A stretch of DNA of 64,000 nt, from assembly GCA_963693365.1 (NCBI GenBank), contig CAVNZM010000011.1, positions 6,386,001 to 6,450,000 on the forward strand. The letters are read 5' to 3'. Both the position numbers and the translations under genes were made by a program. Every line of letters starts with the position of its first letter. The stretch's first letter is position 1. Source of the DNA: Amoebidium appalachense (lineage: Eukaryota; Ichthyosporea). Of this stretch, positions 39,298-53,467 are shown one piece after another. Below the pieces are notes generated by a model, which saw only the letters and a program-made list of their open reading frames with translations, ran no database searches and had not been told where the DNA came from.

Positions 39298-40227
39298 AGG
39301 AAGCTTCTCATGACTTCGCAGGTCTCATCATACACGGGGCTTACACCGCCCACACAAGCTGCACACGTACGTACGTGTCTCCCTGTCCCTGTAGAATGTT
39401 CAATGGCAGACCCTGACTACAGCGCCAGCCTAGCACATGTACATGTTGTCACACCACACACATTTATGCACACCCACGCGCGCACACACACACACACACG
39501 CACACAGACACACACACAAACATTCACACACACACAGCCGTGACACCATATATGCATCATAGCCATGCATGGCCACATGAACATACAATGCATATGCCTG
39601 CGCATGTATATATAGGCCGGCCTCCACTTTAAAACTTCCCCCCCCCAGAAATCGAACCCCATTCCCCCCTCCTCCGCTGCCCACCGTTCCCTCCACCAGT
39701 GCTGCCCCTCCTTCTCCCCCACCGCCGCTCCGGCCTCACCCCCTCCCCCCTCCCCCCCCTCCCCCTCTCAGGAATCCCCCCCCCCCCCCCAACTAGTACC
39801 CCCCCCCCCCCCCCCCCCCCTTCCTCCCCAGGAAGGCCTAGACATGGAATGGATCTAGATGCTCAGAGTCGACGGCCACCAGGTGCAGGTGCCACGTGTA
39901 TCACGATCAGTGGCACGCGTCTTAAATGGCAGGCAATACACACACTGTGCACCACTGTGTTCCGTTCAACTTACACACATGCACATACATGCACAGCTGT
40001 GACACCACACATGTGACCTATGGGTTAGTACACGTGCACAGGCACATACTATCTCAGATCATGCATGATAACTGTATTACAAACGTGCACATGCATCCAC
40101 CCTGTACAATCACATGCTATGCACCCACCCACCCACACAAACACACACACACACACACACACACACTTACATGTACACCGCACACACACACCATGTACAC
40201 GGCGCACACACACACACCCCGTGGCAC

Positions 40228-40262
<35 letters not shown>

Positions 40263-40461
40263 CATTGTCAAGAAACCGTTGGTACAAACACACACACCCA
40301 CACTGGCATGTACACACACATACACAGACACACACACCCTGCATACATACACACCACACTGCACACACACACACATACATACACACACAGTGACTGGACA
40401 TACACACACACACACCATAACCGTTGACACAAAACACACACACACATGCACACAATGTCAT

Positions 40462-40507
<46 letters not shown>

Positions 40508-41279
40508 ACATGTGCACACATGCACACAACATAGACACACACACACCGATTACCGCTGACACAAATACACACACCCACACCTGTACGCATACACACAGAC
40601 GCACACACCGTGCATACATACCCACCACACACACACACACAATTGCAAAGAAAAATATTCACACACACACAAACACAAACACAACCACCAACGTGATCTT
40701 CCCCCCCCCCCCCCCCTTCAGGGACCCAATCCGAATCGGGGAAGGCACAAATTGCGTAATACGTCTATTCGTAACATGATTCATGATCATGTTCATCTTG
40801 CAAATGAAAGAAAATGCGTGCACTGGGGAAAAATAAGGCCACGGACACAGTGACACACACAGGAACTAGATACATATGCACACATAGTATATATCCTCAT
40901 ATACACTGGCACTGCCGCACATATATGTAGGAGGACGTGACCGTACGTATATACGTAGACAAAATGTATATATATATATATTGTGCATTAATGCACTTCA
41001 TATTTCACTTTTATTCCTTCAAAGCTTCAACTGCCAACACCAGAAAGGCCTCTAATAACCACAGGGGTTTTTGAGTATGCATTATAATAACATTTTGATG
41101 CATTATAGGCACAAATAAGCATGCCCTAGTTTAATGATGCGCGACGATTGCGATTTTTGGTGGACCTGCTTTGACGGAGCATTCCGATTTTCGAAGAGGT
41201 TTTCCGAAACGGGATTTCGACTTCCGTTAATGGGCTCCTCCGTCCTTCGAACCCTGCCCTGGTCCTTGCGTCAAAGGCG

Positions 41280-41640
41280 TGGTGCGGGTTGAACCAATCA
41301 CAGTTTAGCTAGGAAAGAAAACCAATCAAACCGCGTAAGCCAGGATCGATCAGATTGGCACGTGGTCACGTGGGCACATTTTTTTCGTTCAATAAAGTGC
41401 TCTGATTGGCTACTCTTGATAGTATATTTTGATTGGGCCGATATGAAAACCAAGAGATGGACCAGCATTACCTAAATCAAGCAAGCAGATACATAAAGCG
41501 AGAAATTTTGTTTTCTATTTTGTTTTTATACTTATATGTAGCAGCAGTTTTGCTTTCAACGCTAAAGCTGAGGCGTGGCCACCTTATCCAATCAAAACAC
41601 ATTCTGGTGCTCGCATCGCAGGTGTATCAACTGACTTTGT
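41280..41640 (+). promoter_or_regulatory. Probable promoter of the syntenin-like gene: CCAAT boxes and paired CACGTG
   Basis: Upstream of the ATG at 41824 are at least six CCAAT/ATTGG boxes (about 41294, 41321, 41354, 41405, 41431, 41588). Two CACGTG E-boxes lie 8 bp apart at 41359-41364 and 41367-41372. An acceptor-like TACCTTTCAG at 41787-41796 hints at an intron in the 5' UTR. This is motif inference only. Confidence 0.45.
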
Positions 41641-41823
41641 AGAATTTTTCAATTCAACGGTTTGAAGTACCTACTTCACCCTTCGTTTAGCAAAACGTTC
41701 GTTGACGTTGGTTCGGTTTGGGAGAGAAACTTGAAACTGCGTTTCTGGTTAAGAACACATGGCTTAACAGCATACTCAATTACTCTTACCTTTCAGAAGG
41801 AACTACACTGATCTCTTCTGAAA

Positions 41824-43535
41824 ATGGGAGGGGACACTAATCGAGGCGCTCGATTCATAAACCACCAACCCACCAAAGCTAGCGAAAATAACAACGGGAT
41901 ATCCCAGTCCGGATACCGCGAGATCACAGTCAGAAAACAGCCCCATTCACCTTTTGGCATGATGCTTTGCAGTGTTAACAACCATCTTTACGTAGCGCGT
42001 GTAGAGATGTACACACCCGAGTTTCTGTTGTCCCCTGCGTACCGCGCCGGGCTTCATTTCGGGGACCGCATTGACGTCATAAACACAAAAGCGGTAAACG
42101 GAAGCTCAGACCTACAGAGCATCTATCGAACATTGAAAGGTGCAAATTCAGTTACACTTGAAATCGACGAACGTCCTGCGGCAAGGAAGATATGTACCAT
42201 TCGCGGTGGGGGAATCCTTTGGGGTGGAGTTTGCAGATGGGAAGGTGGTTAGTGTAATGCCCGAGTTTCCGGCGGATGAGGCGGGGATAAAAGTGGGTGA
42301 TGTTGTCGCGCAGATTAACAACTACTGCACGTTGGGCATGCCCGACCAGCTGATTTTTAACACCATGGCGAGGGAACAGTCGAACGCGGCGCACAGTGCA
42401 AGCTGTGAGGTGACGTTGGTGTGCATGAAGCCCATGTTTGCAGAGGAACTGATCCTCGGATGCGAGCTGATCATGAGTTCCCTAAACATGAAATTGGTCC
42501 CGGCGTACGTTTTTGCAGACCAATCCCTAGCGCTCGACAGCCATCTGGAGGAGGAACAGATCGAGAGGGTGTATGTGAAAGGGCACGCTGGTCCCAGGGC
42601 GTCACGCGGCGTTCACGTTCCATCTCAGCCCACCCGGTCTCAATCCATCACACCCGCTCATTCGTTAGCCGGAAACAAGAAGCAAAAGCAGCAACCACCA
42701 CGTCTCTCGCTAAATGAACGCGAAAGCGTCGCGAGCCCATCCTCAAGCATGACAACCCCAACCCCCACGTGTGCAGAAACACAGGCGCTAACACTGCCTA
42801 ACACACCCATACCTCGTGTGAATGTCCAAACATCACCTACTCCCCGAATCTCCCTGTCTGCGCAAATCGGAGGTTACTTCCAATCTCTCGTGTCCCCCGG
42901 TCGTTTTCACCGCAGGCATTCGAACAATGCACGCCATTCCGTAGATGACGCACTTCACGCACAACGTAGCCCACACACGCCATCTCACGCGCACCGATTA
43001 CCCCGCATGAGCATGAGCATGCTCACGCGCAGTCGCAGTAACCCAGCCAGCCCCCCGAGTAGCATCCCATCCACCCCAACGAACATGACTCCACAAATAT
43101 CCCGTCAGAACTCCGCACACACCGTCAATCAGGCTAGCCAGCGCAGCCTCGGTAGCTTGGGCGAAAACGAAAACGGGGATGCGCTCGAGCCCATCCCATC
43201 TAACCGTGAATTACCGTGCCCGAAATCGGCATCGAGCGAGAGCGACATGAGCGGCGAATCAGGGCCTGAAAACGACGTGAATAGTGCAACACAAAGAAAC
43301 ACAAAAAAAAAAAAAACAAGTGCAAGCAAAGTTGACGATATCAGACAGGATCCTGAACGGAATGCGCAATAGTAGACGTGGTGGGGGTGAGTGTGCAAAC
43401 AGTAGTAGTAGTGCTAGCAGTAGCGCACGGCCGTCCGTTGAGGGTGAAAGTGTGCCGTCCATGGCGGCAAGTAGTGATAGTGTGGTGAGGAATAAGCAGC
43501 CTAGACGGTCATTGCTGTCTGCTTTTTTCGACTGA
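41824..43535 (+). CDS. Syntenin-like tandem-PDZ protein with a long Ser-rich tail; frame changes twice
   Basis: A single-exon coding region among intron-rich genes. Frame 1 starts at ATG 41824 and encodes a PDZ domain (residues about 32-116: REITVRK, PFGMML binding loop, AGLHFGDRIDVIN). Near 42190-42194 coding moves to another frame encoding a second PDZ (VPFAVGESFGVEF, AGIKVGDVVAQIN) and a conserved-looking extension (MKPMFAEELI). A Ser/Pro/Asn-rich tail of over 250 residues follows. At a 14-base A run (43303-43316) a third frame takes over with Ser-rich coding sequence (RPSVEGESVPSM) to the stop at 43533-43535; the second frame stops at 43370-43372. The short linker between the PDZ domains and their order match syntenin (SDCBP), a membrane/exosome scaffold, but the tail is not typical. 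Either two one-base indels (sequencing or assembly) or a decaying retrocopy would explain the frames. Confidence 0.62.
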
Positions 43536-44195
43536 TTTTAATATTTTTTATAGATTTTAAAAGTACATTAACGACCGTACGGTATGATAGATCCTATGAT
43601 GAGGCATACTTTTTTGGGTATAAAAGTATGATTTTGGAGGGTGGCACCCAACAAGTTCGAATGATTTTACGTACAATGATGCCTGGCTTAAGAAGTGGCA
43701 TGGAGTATAATACACTGTGTGTCGCGTATTTTCTGTATAGTATTATAGGAGCGGGAGCTTAAATAGTTTGTGGTGAAAACAAATGGGATGGTGCCAGAAC
43801 TTACATAGATCATTGCTAAATTGCCCAGTTGCGTGTAAAGGAAAGGTTTGCATGATTTATCACGTTACTTTCGTTCTCACCTCCCCTCCTGGGCCACTCC
43901 TCGCTTCCTCCTTTTTGTTTTTCATATTGTCCCTGCCTCCCCCCCCCCCCCCCCCCCCCCCCCCCCGCCGCCCCCCCTATTCCGCCCCGGGCCCCTTCCT
44001 TTTTGTGCTCATTCCTTTTGCACCGACCCGGCTCGCCAAAACCACCTCTACCTCTGTATGAACCGTAGTTTCGGCTTTTCCCGCATCATTAGCATGCACC
44101 CCACAAGGCTATGAAGCCCCCCCCCCCCCCCCCCCCCCCCCCCAGGCTCCCCTCCCCCCAACCCCCATTTCTCCAACCTTGAATACACACATACT

Positions 44196-44234
<39 letters not shown>

Positions 44235-44905
44235 TTTCCCCCTGCTCCCCTCCATCTCTCTCCTGTCTTGAGGGCACCTTTTGAGGTGGAGCCCTATAGG
44301 AGATGTTTTGGGTGGGGTAAGTGGATGGGTGGCGGTACATACAGCATGTAACTGTGTGTGTGCTGTGTGTTTGGCCCGGGGGGTTAGGGGGAGGTTTGTG
44401 GGGGGGGGGGGGTGGTGTGTGTGTGTGGGGGGGGGGGGGGGGGGGGGGAGAGGGGGGGGGGGGGGGGGGGAGATCCGGTATACAGCTGGGTGAACAAGGG
44501 CCTGCAAGCACCATGACATCTTGCAATGTACGTCATTAGACCGGCCGTTTTGTGTATACACTATGACGAACATGAGATGTCCATGTGTACTGCACCCAGT
44601 GGCCAGAGGGCCGGCAAACTTTTAAAATTAAAAATTATAACACCACTTTAAAAGTAGGAATATGCGTACGCCGGCATGCAGCCTATGGGAATTTCGAAAA
44701 AAGTTTCCAATACATACATATTTAGAGCCCACGTATACAGTATGTACAATCCATCATGAGCACATAGTAAACGGTATGCTTCCCTTGTTTTGTTTAATTG
44801 AACCGGTCACAATCTATGTGACAATTTGCCGAAGTTTTCGTAAGAAGCCCCCCTCCACCCTCCCACCCACCCACCATGTGCACCCACCCACCCCGAGGCT
44901 CCTAT

Positions 44906-44986
<81 letters not shown>

Positions 44987-46052
44987 CCCCCCTCCCCCCC
45001 CCCCCCCCCCCTCCCGCCCCTCTCTCGCTCCCCCCGCCCCCCTTCCCCCCCCACCCTCCTTGTGACGCAGGCATACCTTCCAGCCCGCTCCAAAAAAAGA
45101 AAGGGTCTCCCCGGGCCGTACGTACTATGTACAGATGTACAGATACCGTCCGCCTTCCAGTCAAAATACCTGCCACAGATTAGAATATACTAGTGACCAG
45201 GGGAGGGGGGGGGGGGGGGGTATTTCCAAAATAAACACCACACGTATTTTGATTTGAACCTTTTTATTTAAGGTCTTATTCAGTACCGCTGTCTAGTGGT
45301 GGGTACCAGCCCCATGGGACCTATATACCTACGTTCCAGACTGAGCCCGTCAGACAGACATGGCAGAACGATCGGACTATACTTTGTACAAACGATAACG
45401 GGGGGGGTGGTTTTAGCTAACTATAATTTAGCTATGGGGGGGGGGTCCGGGTCCGAAATTTCACGTGTCTGCTGACGGGGGTCTAACGTGGTGTGGTGGT
45501 GCTGTGGGGTTGAGAGCGGTGGGGTGTATGTGGTATCCCATGTCGTGTAGGGCGGTGGTGGCTGCTGTGTATCTGTAGGTGTGGCTGGGGCCAGTTGCAC
45601 TCTGTTTTGCGATGGGTGTATCTGCAGCTAGGGCAGGCCGGTAGGGTATGGGTGGGGGAGGTTTTGGCTCTAGGTGTTTTGCGTGGCTGTTTCCTACGGG
45701 TGGTTGGTTTGTTTTTGTGGGCTGTGTGTTTGTGCTTGGTTGTTGGGTCGGGGTGTAATGTCCTACATCTAGGTTTCCAAATATACTCAAAGGAAAATTC
45801 GGGTACACACTGGGTCAGGTTAGCCACTAGGGTGTCTCGGGCTCGGGGGTGCTTGTCGAGGGCTGGGGGTAGAGTGATGTCCCTGGGGCATAGCCCCCTG
45901 CTTATCCAGTCTTGGGTTGGGGGGGGGGGTGCTGCTGGGAAACACCACACGTAGATTTTGGGAGGTTCTCAATTGGCGGGCTGCCGATGATCAATAAATC
46001 TTACTGGATCGCCATTTAGTGTGTGTGTGTGTGTGTGCGTGTGTTGTGTCAC

Positions 46053-46086
<34 letters not shown>

Positions 46087-46220
46087 GTGTGACGGTGACG
46101 CGCGCGCGCGCACGGGTGTGTGTGTGTGTGCGTGCGTGCGCGCGCGTGCCGTATGAGTACCATGTATGTGCATGTGCATTTTACGGTATGTGTGATTAAG
46201 CCTGGTGTGTGTGTGTGTGT

Positions 46221-46269
<49 letters not shown>

Positions 46270-46620
46270 CCTCGGTAGTGACAGTGTGTGTAAGTGTGTG
46301 TGTGCGTGCGTTTGTATGTGCGTGTGTGAGGTTTGTGTGTATCTGGGTTTTACCTGCGCACACGTGTTGCGTGTGAGTGTATGTGTGTACATATCAATCT
46401 CTCTCTCTCTCCCTTCTCCATCTCTCTGTTTCTCTCCGGCCCTCCCTCTCTCTCACTCTCCGAGTCAGGGCTCTCTCTCTTTGTGTGTGAGTGTATGCCA
46501 CGCGTGCCTGTGCGTATGCACCTGTGTGCGTGTGTGTGTGCGTGTGTGTATGTGTGTGTGTGTTGTGCTTGTGTGTGTGCGCGCACGCGTGTGTGCGCAT
46601 GTGTGCGCGCACCACGCTCG

Positions 46621-46668
<48 letters not shown>

Positions 46669-47402
46669 TCTATACTGGTGTATTCAACGGTTCGCGAGTT
46701 GCACCGTGTGTGCGCAAACAACCGTTCTTGTGCATTCTCCTTCACTTCACTCTGTGATGATAAAATGGTTATCAGTGATGGTACATAAATCTGAGGTCTT
46801 TTTAATTACTTGCGCATATTTTAATTTACTAGCTAGGCTTTTCAAATTAATAAAGGTTTGATATTTAAGCGAGTTGAAGGTTGAATAAATCGTTATCAAA
46901 ATCCTCCTGGTCTTTCGCCCCTAACCACGTATATAAATATATGCAAGTGCGGGTGACCCCTCCTGGGCTGCGACCTCTCAATCCTCCCCCCTCCCCCCCC
47001 CCCCCTCCCCCTCCCCCTGTGTCCCCCCTCTCCTCCCTCCCCCTCCCTCCCTCCCCTCACCCCCTTTCTCGCCAATTAAGTTCTTACTTTCCGTCCATTG
47101 TTTAGGTCATCAGATTGGCGCAAAACTATTGTGCCTACGTGCATGTGTCACGAGTCACATTGGTCTTACGAGTCACTATAAGCCACAACCATTTTTAGCT
47201 CAGAAGTTCATAGTTCCTGTCTAAGAAAGGGAAGTTTGAGTGACGTTCCGGTGACAGGGTGACAGTGTGACTCCGATAGATCATGTGTGTACGTTTTTTG
47301 GGGGGCTGCCACTGTATACGTGTGTGTGTGTGTGTGTCAGCATATCCGTATGTGCATGTGTGTGTGCATGCCCTGCACATGTTTTGTGTATGTTTGCGTG
47401 GT

Positions 47403-47464
<62 letters not shown>

Positions 47465-47773
47465 CGCACCTGAAACTGGCCGGATGATCATGACGGTGGT
47501 GTAGTGGTAGTGCAAGTGTTTTTCAAAACAACGGTTTATGTTGAATAATCGGCCGTCATAGTATCACAAGCGCTGTCCAAGTATATACATTTGCGCCGTA
47601 GCGGAAATGCAGGGTGGGGGCAGGAGGGAGGGAAGGAGGGGGGGGGGGGGGGAAGGCGGGGGAGGGGGGGGGGGGGGGAGCGTTGCAGGTGGAAAGAAGT
47701 TTGTTAGAGCGAGTGAGCTGCACATAACCGCCCTAGAAAAAGATTGGAGATACGACAGGCAGGAGAGAGAGCG

Positions 47774-47806
<33 letters not shown>

Positions 47807-48362
47807 AGGCAGAGAGAGAGAGAGAGTGTGTGTGTGTGTGTGCGCGCGTGCGTGCCGTACCCATCTTTGTGCACTTGTGCTTCGCCCATTCAGATACGTA
47901 GTGTGCGGAAAGGGCCTCCCTTGCGTTCGAGAGAGGTGGAGGAGAGAGGGGGGAAGGGGGAGAGGAGTGTGACATTTAACATGACAGCAAAATAGAGCAT
48001 TTGCGGGAGAGGTGGGGATGGGGGTGAGGGGAGGCTAATATCTTTTTTATTTTATTTTTAATTTATCATATTAAAAACACAGTTTTATTCCCGGAGGAAA
48101 AAGGGGGCCCTCATAGAAACTACGGTCTTCCACACATTATTGGCTGTACCCTAATTAGGTTGCAATTGCAAAAGGTGACCAATAGCTAGTGTAAGTGTAA
48201 TATGGCAGGCTGTATGTAAAGATTCTAATACGACGGATGTGTTTCATGACTGCCAACATGGTCATGTGTGATTTCCACTTCCAGCATACTGAGCAATTTC
48301 AGTTATTGGTGTGTTTTCGTGGATGGGTCCGTGTAAGGCTCCCGTGTTGTGGGGGGAAGTGT

Positions 48363-48393
<31 letters not shown>

Positions 48394-48457
48394 GGGGGGG
48401 GTTAACGTTGGATACTGTACCTTCCCGGATGTGTGGTGGTCCTCCCCTCCCCTCCCC

Positions 48458-48488
<31 letters not shown>

Positions 48489-48510
48489 AAAAGTAGCCGG
48501 GGAACGCTGG

Positions 48511-48556
<46 letters not shown>

Positions 48557-49467
48557 CGTTCACACACAAAATGACTACTCACCCCTTCCTTCACTGATCC
48601 GGACAATATGATGTTTAGTATGTTTCTAGCAATATCTTCTTCTCTAGCTAATATAGCAGCCTACATACGACGAAACATGACACTACATCAACTCGATCGA
48701 TATATCAGGCAGCTCTGCAGATCCCCCCCCTTCCTCCTCCCTTTCCCCCCCTTTCAACTTGGAAAAAGCTGTAGCAACATATACAATCACGTTACATTTT
48801 AAATCATATTAGTGTCAGTCACCTCCTGTAACAGTACTGACACAAACCATCTTCAACAGTGCTCCGTAACATACTTTGGCCTATATCGCCACAACTTTTT
48901 CCGCATGCGCCTTTGCAGGAACGAAGTCTCCGACTTTTCATTCAAAGGGACCAGACAATAGGACATTCGTTAGTCCCATTAGCTCTGTCGGTAATCATAC
49001 CCTATGAAACAAGTTCATTCCTTTCTCCCACTGCGACCTGCCCCCTGTAAACGGGCTTCTCATCTTCCCCCCCCCCCCCCCCCCCCTAGCCCCGCCTCTC
49101 CCCTCCCCCCCCCCAAAAAACACACACACACACACACACACACACAAGTCCAACTAATCAGCAAACAAGTGCACATACAAGCAATTGGCTGGGGCTGGGG
49201 GGAGAAGGGGGGCTCGACAGACACATCCACACACCCCTGCTCTAGAACACACATATGGTGTACACACAACACAGGCACACATTGTACACACGCACAGGCA
49301 CACATTTCCAGGCAAAAGCAGCACACGCACGTGCACGTACACATGGCACACACACACACACACATACACACACACAAACAAACACACACACGCGCACACA
49401 CACACACAAACACACGCACACGCACACACATGCACACACACACACACGTGAACCCACACGCACACAC

Positions 49468-49511
<44 letters not shown>

Positions 49512-50909
49512 ACGCAAACACGCGCGCGCACGCGCGCGCACGCACGCACACAAACACACACCAAATTGTCATGCCGCATTTCATTCTGGCACTGGCCACC
49601 AAGCATAACGAATCTATTTGACCTCTGGCCGAGAATCCATCACGACTGCCACACATAGTTAGTGGGTGCGACGCTACATGGACAGTACGATGCATTATTA
49701 GACCTAATTGCCCCCCAAAAAAGAAAGCAAGAGAAGAAAAGGAAAGAGGAAAAAAGATCTTTGTTCAAATAAAGTATATTATTTTACTTCGTTATCTAGG
49801 CCGAGATGTTATATTGTGTCTCACCATCAAGGCCCCGCCTCACGATCTAACAGCTTGAACCCAGGTTTCCAATTGTTGCGTAAAAGATTTACTGTTGAAA
49901 AAAAAATGCACATCTTAACATGCATGTCGACTATAACCGCACCTGTGTATGTGGCCCGCTATATACACCGTGCGACTTCATGCATGCATACATATGTAAA
50001 CCTGCGGTACACATGTAAACCCCCCATGTACATTACAGTTTAGCCTACAGTAACGTTCGAACATTTGAAAGTTGGGCGGAGAAGCCTTATTTGGTGAAAT
50101 GATTTGGTCGTTCTGGCATTTCGATTGGTGTTTAGGATTTAGGCTTTTGTATTTTGATTGGGATAACAGTTGTCATCGATATTCTGTAATGCGGCACAAT
50201 ACACCCATGATATTCAGCTTTTCAGTGTTCAGCGTCATGGCGCACCGCCAGGAGTTCTAGAAGGACCCCACATGCTCATTCCGCAACAACTACATAAGGC
50301 TTGTAAATGTTTAGAAGAAATGATGCTAGAGATTTGTGGAATGTAACTATATATCATTATAAATCTAGTTGAGCATTTATATTACTGGTTCTGTAGAGAT
50401 ATTTCTCTGCCACATAGAAATGCGTGGGAGCATATGCACCTTCACTTAGTTGGCCGTTTGACCAATTACAGTTCGCAAATATCTTTGTGGCGATCAAAGT
50501 TTCACCGTTTAGATCCCCTGCTCATTTGGATTGGCTTCCTGACTTCACATGCTGTGTGCAAGATGCGCCGAATAGCGGCAACTGCCTGATGTATGTATAT
50601 GTTTTAAAATCTGTATCAATCCCTATGTTTGAAAGTTTAATAACTTTAAAATGCATTTTCACGAGTGAATCCAAATTTGTTGTCACATATGTCTATGTTC
50701 ACAACGACTCGTGCTCTCGTAAATTCGGAACGTGGACCGCTCACCGCTGTGTGAGCGCTGAGCGGACAGAAAACTACAAAAGCTGGCGCTTTCCCACGTT
50801 TGCGCTTACAACGCTGGGCTTATTTCCACCACCATTTTCGTTTTATTTGGGGCTTTGTTAGTCTAGTTTTTCCTCGGTTCCTGGACTAATAGTCCCACAC
50901 ACTACGAAG
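43536..50909. other. Intergenic region between the syntenin-like and desaturase genes
   Basis: No supportable exon. Contents: C tracts (43940-43966, 44119-44143, 44197-44234), G tracts (44400-44470), (CT)n (44911-44985), GT-rich DNA (46018-46680, with CT at 46398-46412), (GT)n (47406-47456), (GA)n near 47778-47826, C/A/C homopolymers (48456-48541), and CA-rich DNA (49122-49146, 49345-49560). About 45480-45950 is open in several frames on both strands (a 155-aa minus frame with CPSCRYTHRKTEC), but I see no splice or family support. About 49640-50900 has normal composition and includes the upstream region of the desaturase with ATTGG/CCAAT boxes. Confidence 0.5.
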
Positions 50910-51720
50910 ATGTGTAAGCAAACAGGGAAGGGTACGTTCACGTGGCAGCAGCTTGCCGAGCACAATGTCCCCGGCGACATGTTCCTGGCCATCCGTGGCA
51001 AGGTATAGTGGAAGTTTAGGTTTAGGTGTGATAGTTTTAGAGTAGTGCTATTTGCCAGAAGAACTAGTACTTTGGATTCCCATCGCTACCAGCGCTACCT
51101 TGGGAGGAAAACGGGTTGACGATTGTGCTTGCACACACCTTGGCTATGCAGACAGATCTCGTGATTCTCCCCTTGTAAAAGCCGACTCGGATCGCGAACG
51201 TGACCGCATGTTGCTACCCAGCGAGATGCTTGGTGTTCCCTTGTAATACACCTCCAAACCATTTGGCCTGAAATCCTAATACTGTATTGCTCCGGTCGCC
51301 CCTTCTTGGTTCTTTCTCCTTAGGCAGACCTTCTGTTGATCTGCTCCCCCTTCAGTAGATCCCACCCCTGAACATGGGAATAAAAAAGCAGGTCTTACGT
51401 ATGTCTCAATACTTGCATGTTTTTTTCTCAGGTCTACGATGTGACCGAGTTTTCCAAGCGCCATCCCGGCGGCTTTGACGTTCTCCAGGTCGCTGCTGGG
51501 CGTGATGCCACCCAGGTGAGAGTCTAATGAGGGTGTATGCTAGTTGTTGGGGTTGGCTTTGATTTTGCTTCCGATGCACGAATGTTCTTGTAGGTGGGAG
51601 CAAAAGGAGCTGTGAACCATTGTGGTTTTATAGAACAGGGGTGTCCCTGGTGGCGCTAGACTTCCAAGCACACAGACGTACACACAGATGCTGCCGGATG
51701 CACACGTGCACGTGCGCGCG

Positions 51721-51764
<44 letters not shown>

Positions 51765-52682
51765 CACTACAACACTATTGCCTTTGCGCACGTCCACACA
51801 GCCACACTTAGCCCTTGTCACTCTACCCCTTGGGGAGTCTGGTGACCCCTAGCTTTGGTGCCTTTACTGTTGTGACCTCTTACACGTGGTTTCATGGTCA
51901 TTTTTTCTCCTAGGTTTTCGAGACCTACCACCCGTTCGAGACCAAGAAGAATCTCGAAAAGTTCGAGATTGGTACTCTGATCTCCGACGAGCTCCCTACC
52001 TTCCCCGAGCCCAGCCCCTTCTTCTTCACCGTGAAGAAGGTTGATCCCTTGCCCTCTTACCCCCCCACACCCACCCTTTGAGGATGAGATCTGCTTTATT
52101 TGCATACTGCGCTCGTTGATGTTGTTTGCTGCTGCTGCTGATGTTTGCTTTTGCCCGTGTCCTGCACAGTGTTTCTCATCGTGTTCTTGTACTTGGCACA
52201 GTGTTCCGCATTCTACCCCCTCCCCCCCAGGCAAAAAAAAGGGAAAAAAGAACGAAGGAGGGGGAGGGGAGTGAGAGAAGAATGAGTATGCCCTGATCCC
52301 TCTTGTGTTTGCACTATGCATCGGGTTCTGTTGTGTTTAACTTCGGTTTATGCATTTCATCTTCGTTTGACATCCCCCCCCCCCCCCCCCCCCGCCCTCC
52401 CCCTGTTCTATCCTCTTCCCCCTGTATTCTGCGCTTCAAGCCTTCGTAACCCCCCCCCCCCCCCCCCCCCCCCCAAACACACACAAAACAAAAGCTAGCA
52501 TACACATGATATCGTGAATAGGTGTGCACTCGGCGGTGTGGATTACATGTGTGAAGGTGCGCACATCGGTGCAGATCCGCTGCGTGCCTACTCACAGCAA
52601 CGAAGCTAGGTTTTTTTCACGTCAAACACTTGCACAACTCCCACACTGACACACACATGTACACACATTTACATGCACAACA

Positions 52683-52719
<37 letters not shown>

Positions 52720-53436
52720 GCACACACACACAGAGGCACACAGGCGCACAACTTGTGCAAATGCGCGCTTGCACACATCCCGTGATAATCCCTCCCCCCT
52801 CCCACACCCCGTCCCCTCGTCCCGCCCTCTTCTCTCACTATGCAAAACAAAAAGGATCAAAAAAACTAACACCATGTTACATCCATTTTATCCACAAACC
52901 CCAGCGCGTGGAGGACTATTTCAAGGAGACCAACCAGAACCCCAAGAACAACCCGTGGTTGTGGCTCCGCTACGCCTGCATCTTCGGCACCATCTTCAGC
53001 TCTTTCGCAATTGCGATCTCAATCGACAACATTTTCCTGCAGCTGGCCCTCATGGTGCCCATGGGCTGGGCCTGCGCCCTGATCGGACTCCACCCGATGC
53101 ACGATTCCTCCCACATGTCGATCACCGGAAACCCGATCGTGTGGCGAATTTTGGGCGCCTCCCACGATTTCATCAACGGCGCGTCCTATCTCGTGTGGCT
53201 GTACCAGCATATGCTTGGCCACCACCCCTACACGAACATTGATGGCGCTGATCCGGATATCGTCACGGGTATGTGCTATCTCTCTCTCTCTCTCTCTCTC
53301 TCTTCCTCTCCCCCCCCCCCCCCCCCCCTCCCCCCCCCCCCCCCACACACACACCCCTGTCTGTCACACAAACTCAAACACACATACACAGGCCCTCTCT
53401 CTCTTTCTATCTCCCTATCCCCCCTCCCTCCCCCCC

Positions 53437-53467
<31 letters not shown>

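Noticed and set aside
45483-45950. 155-aa minus-strand open frame with a CxxC motif
   Set aside because: The region is open in several frames on both strands (G-rich against C-rich), with no splice or family support.
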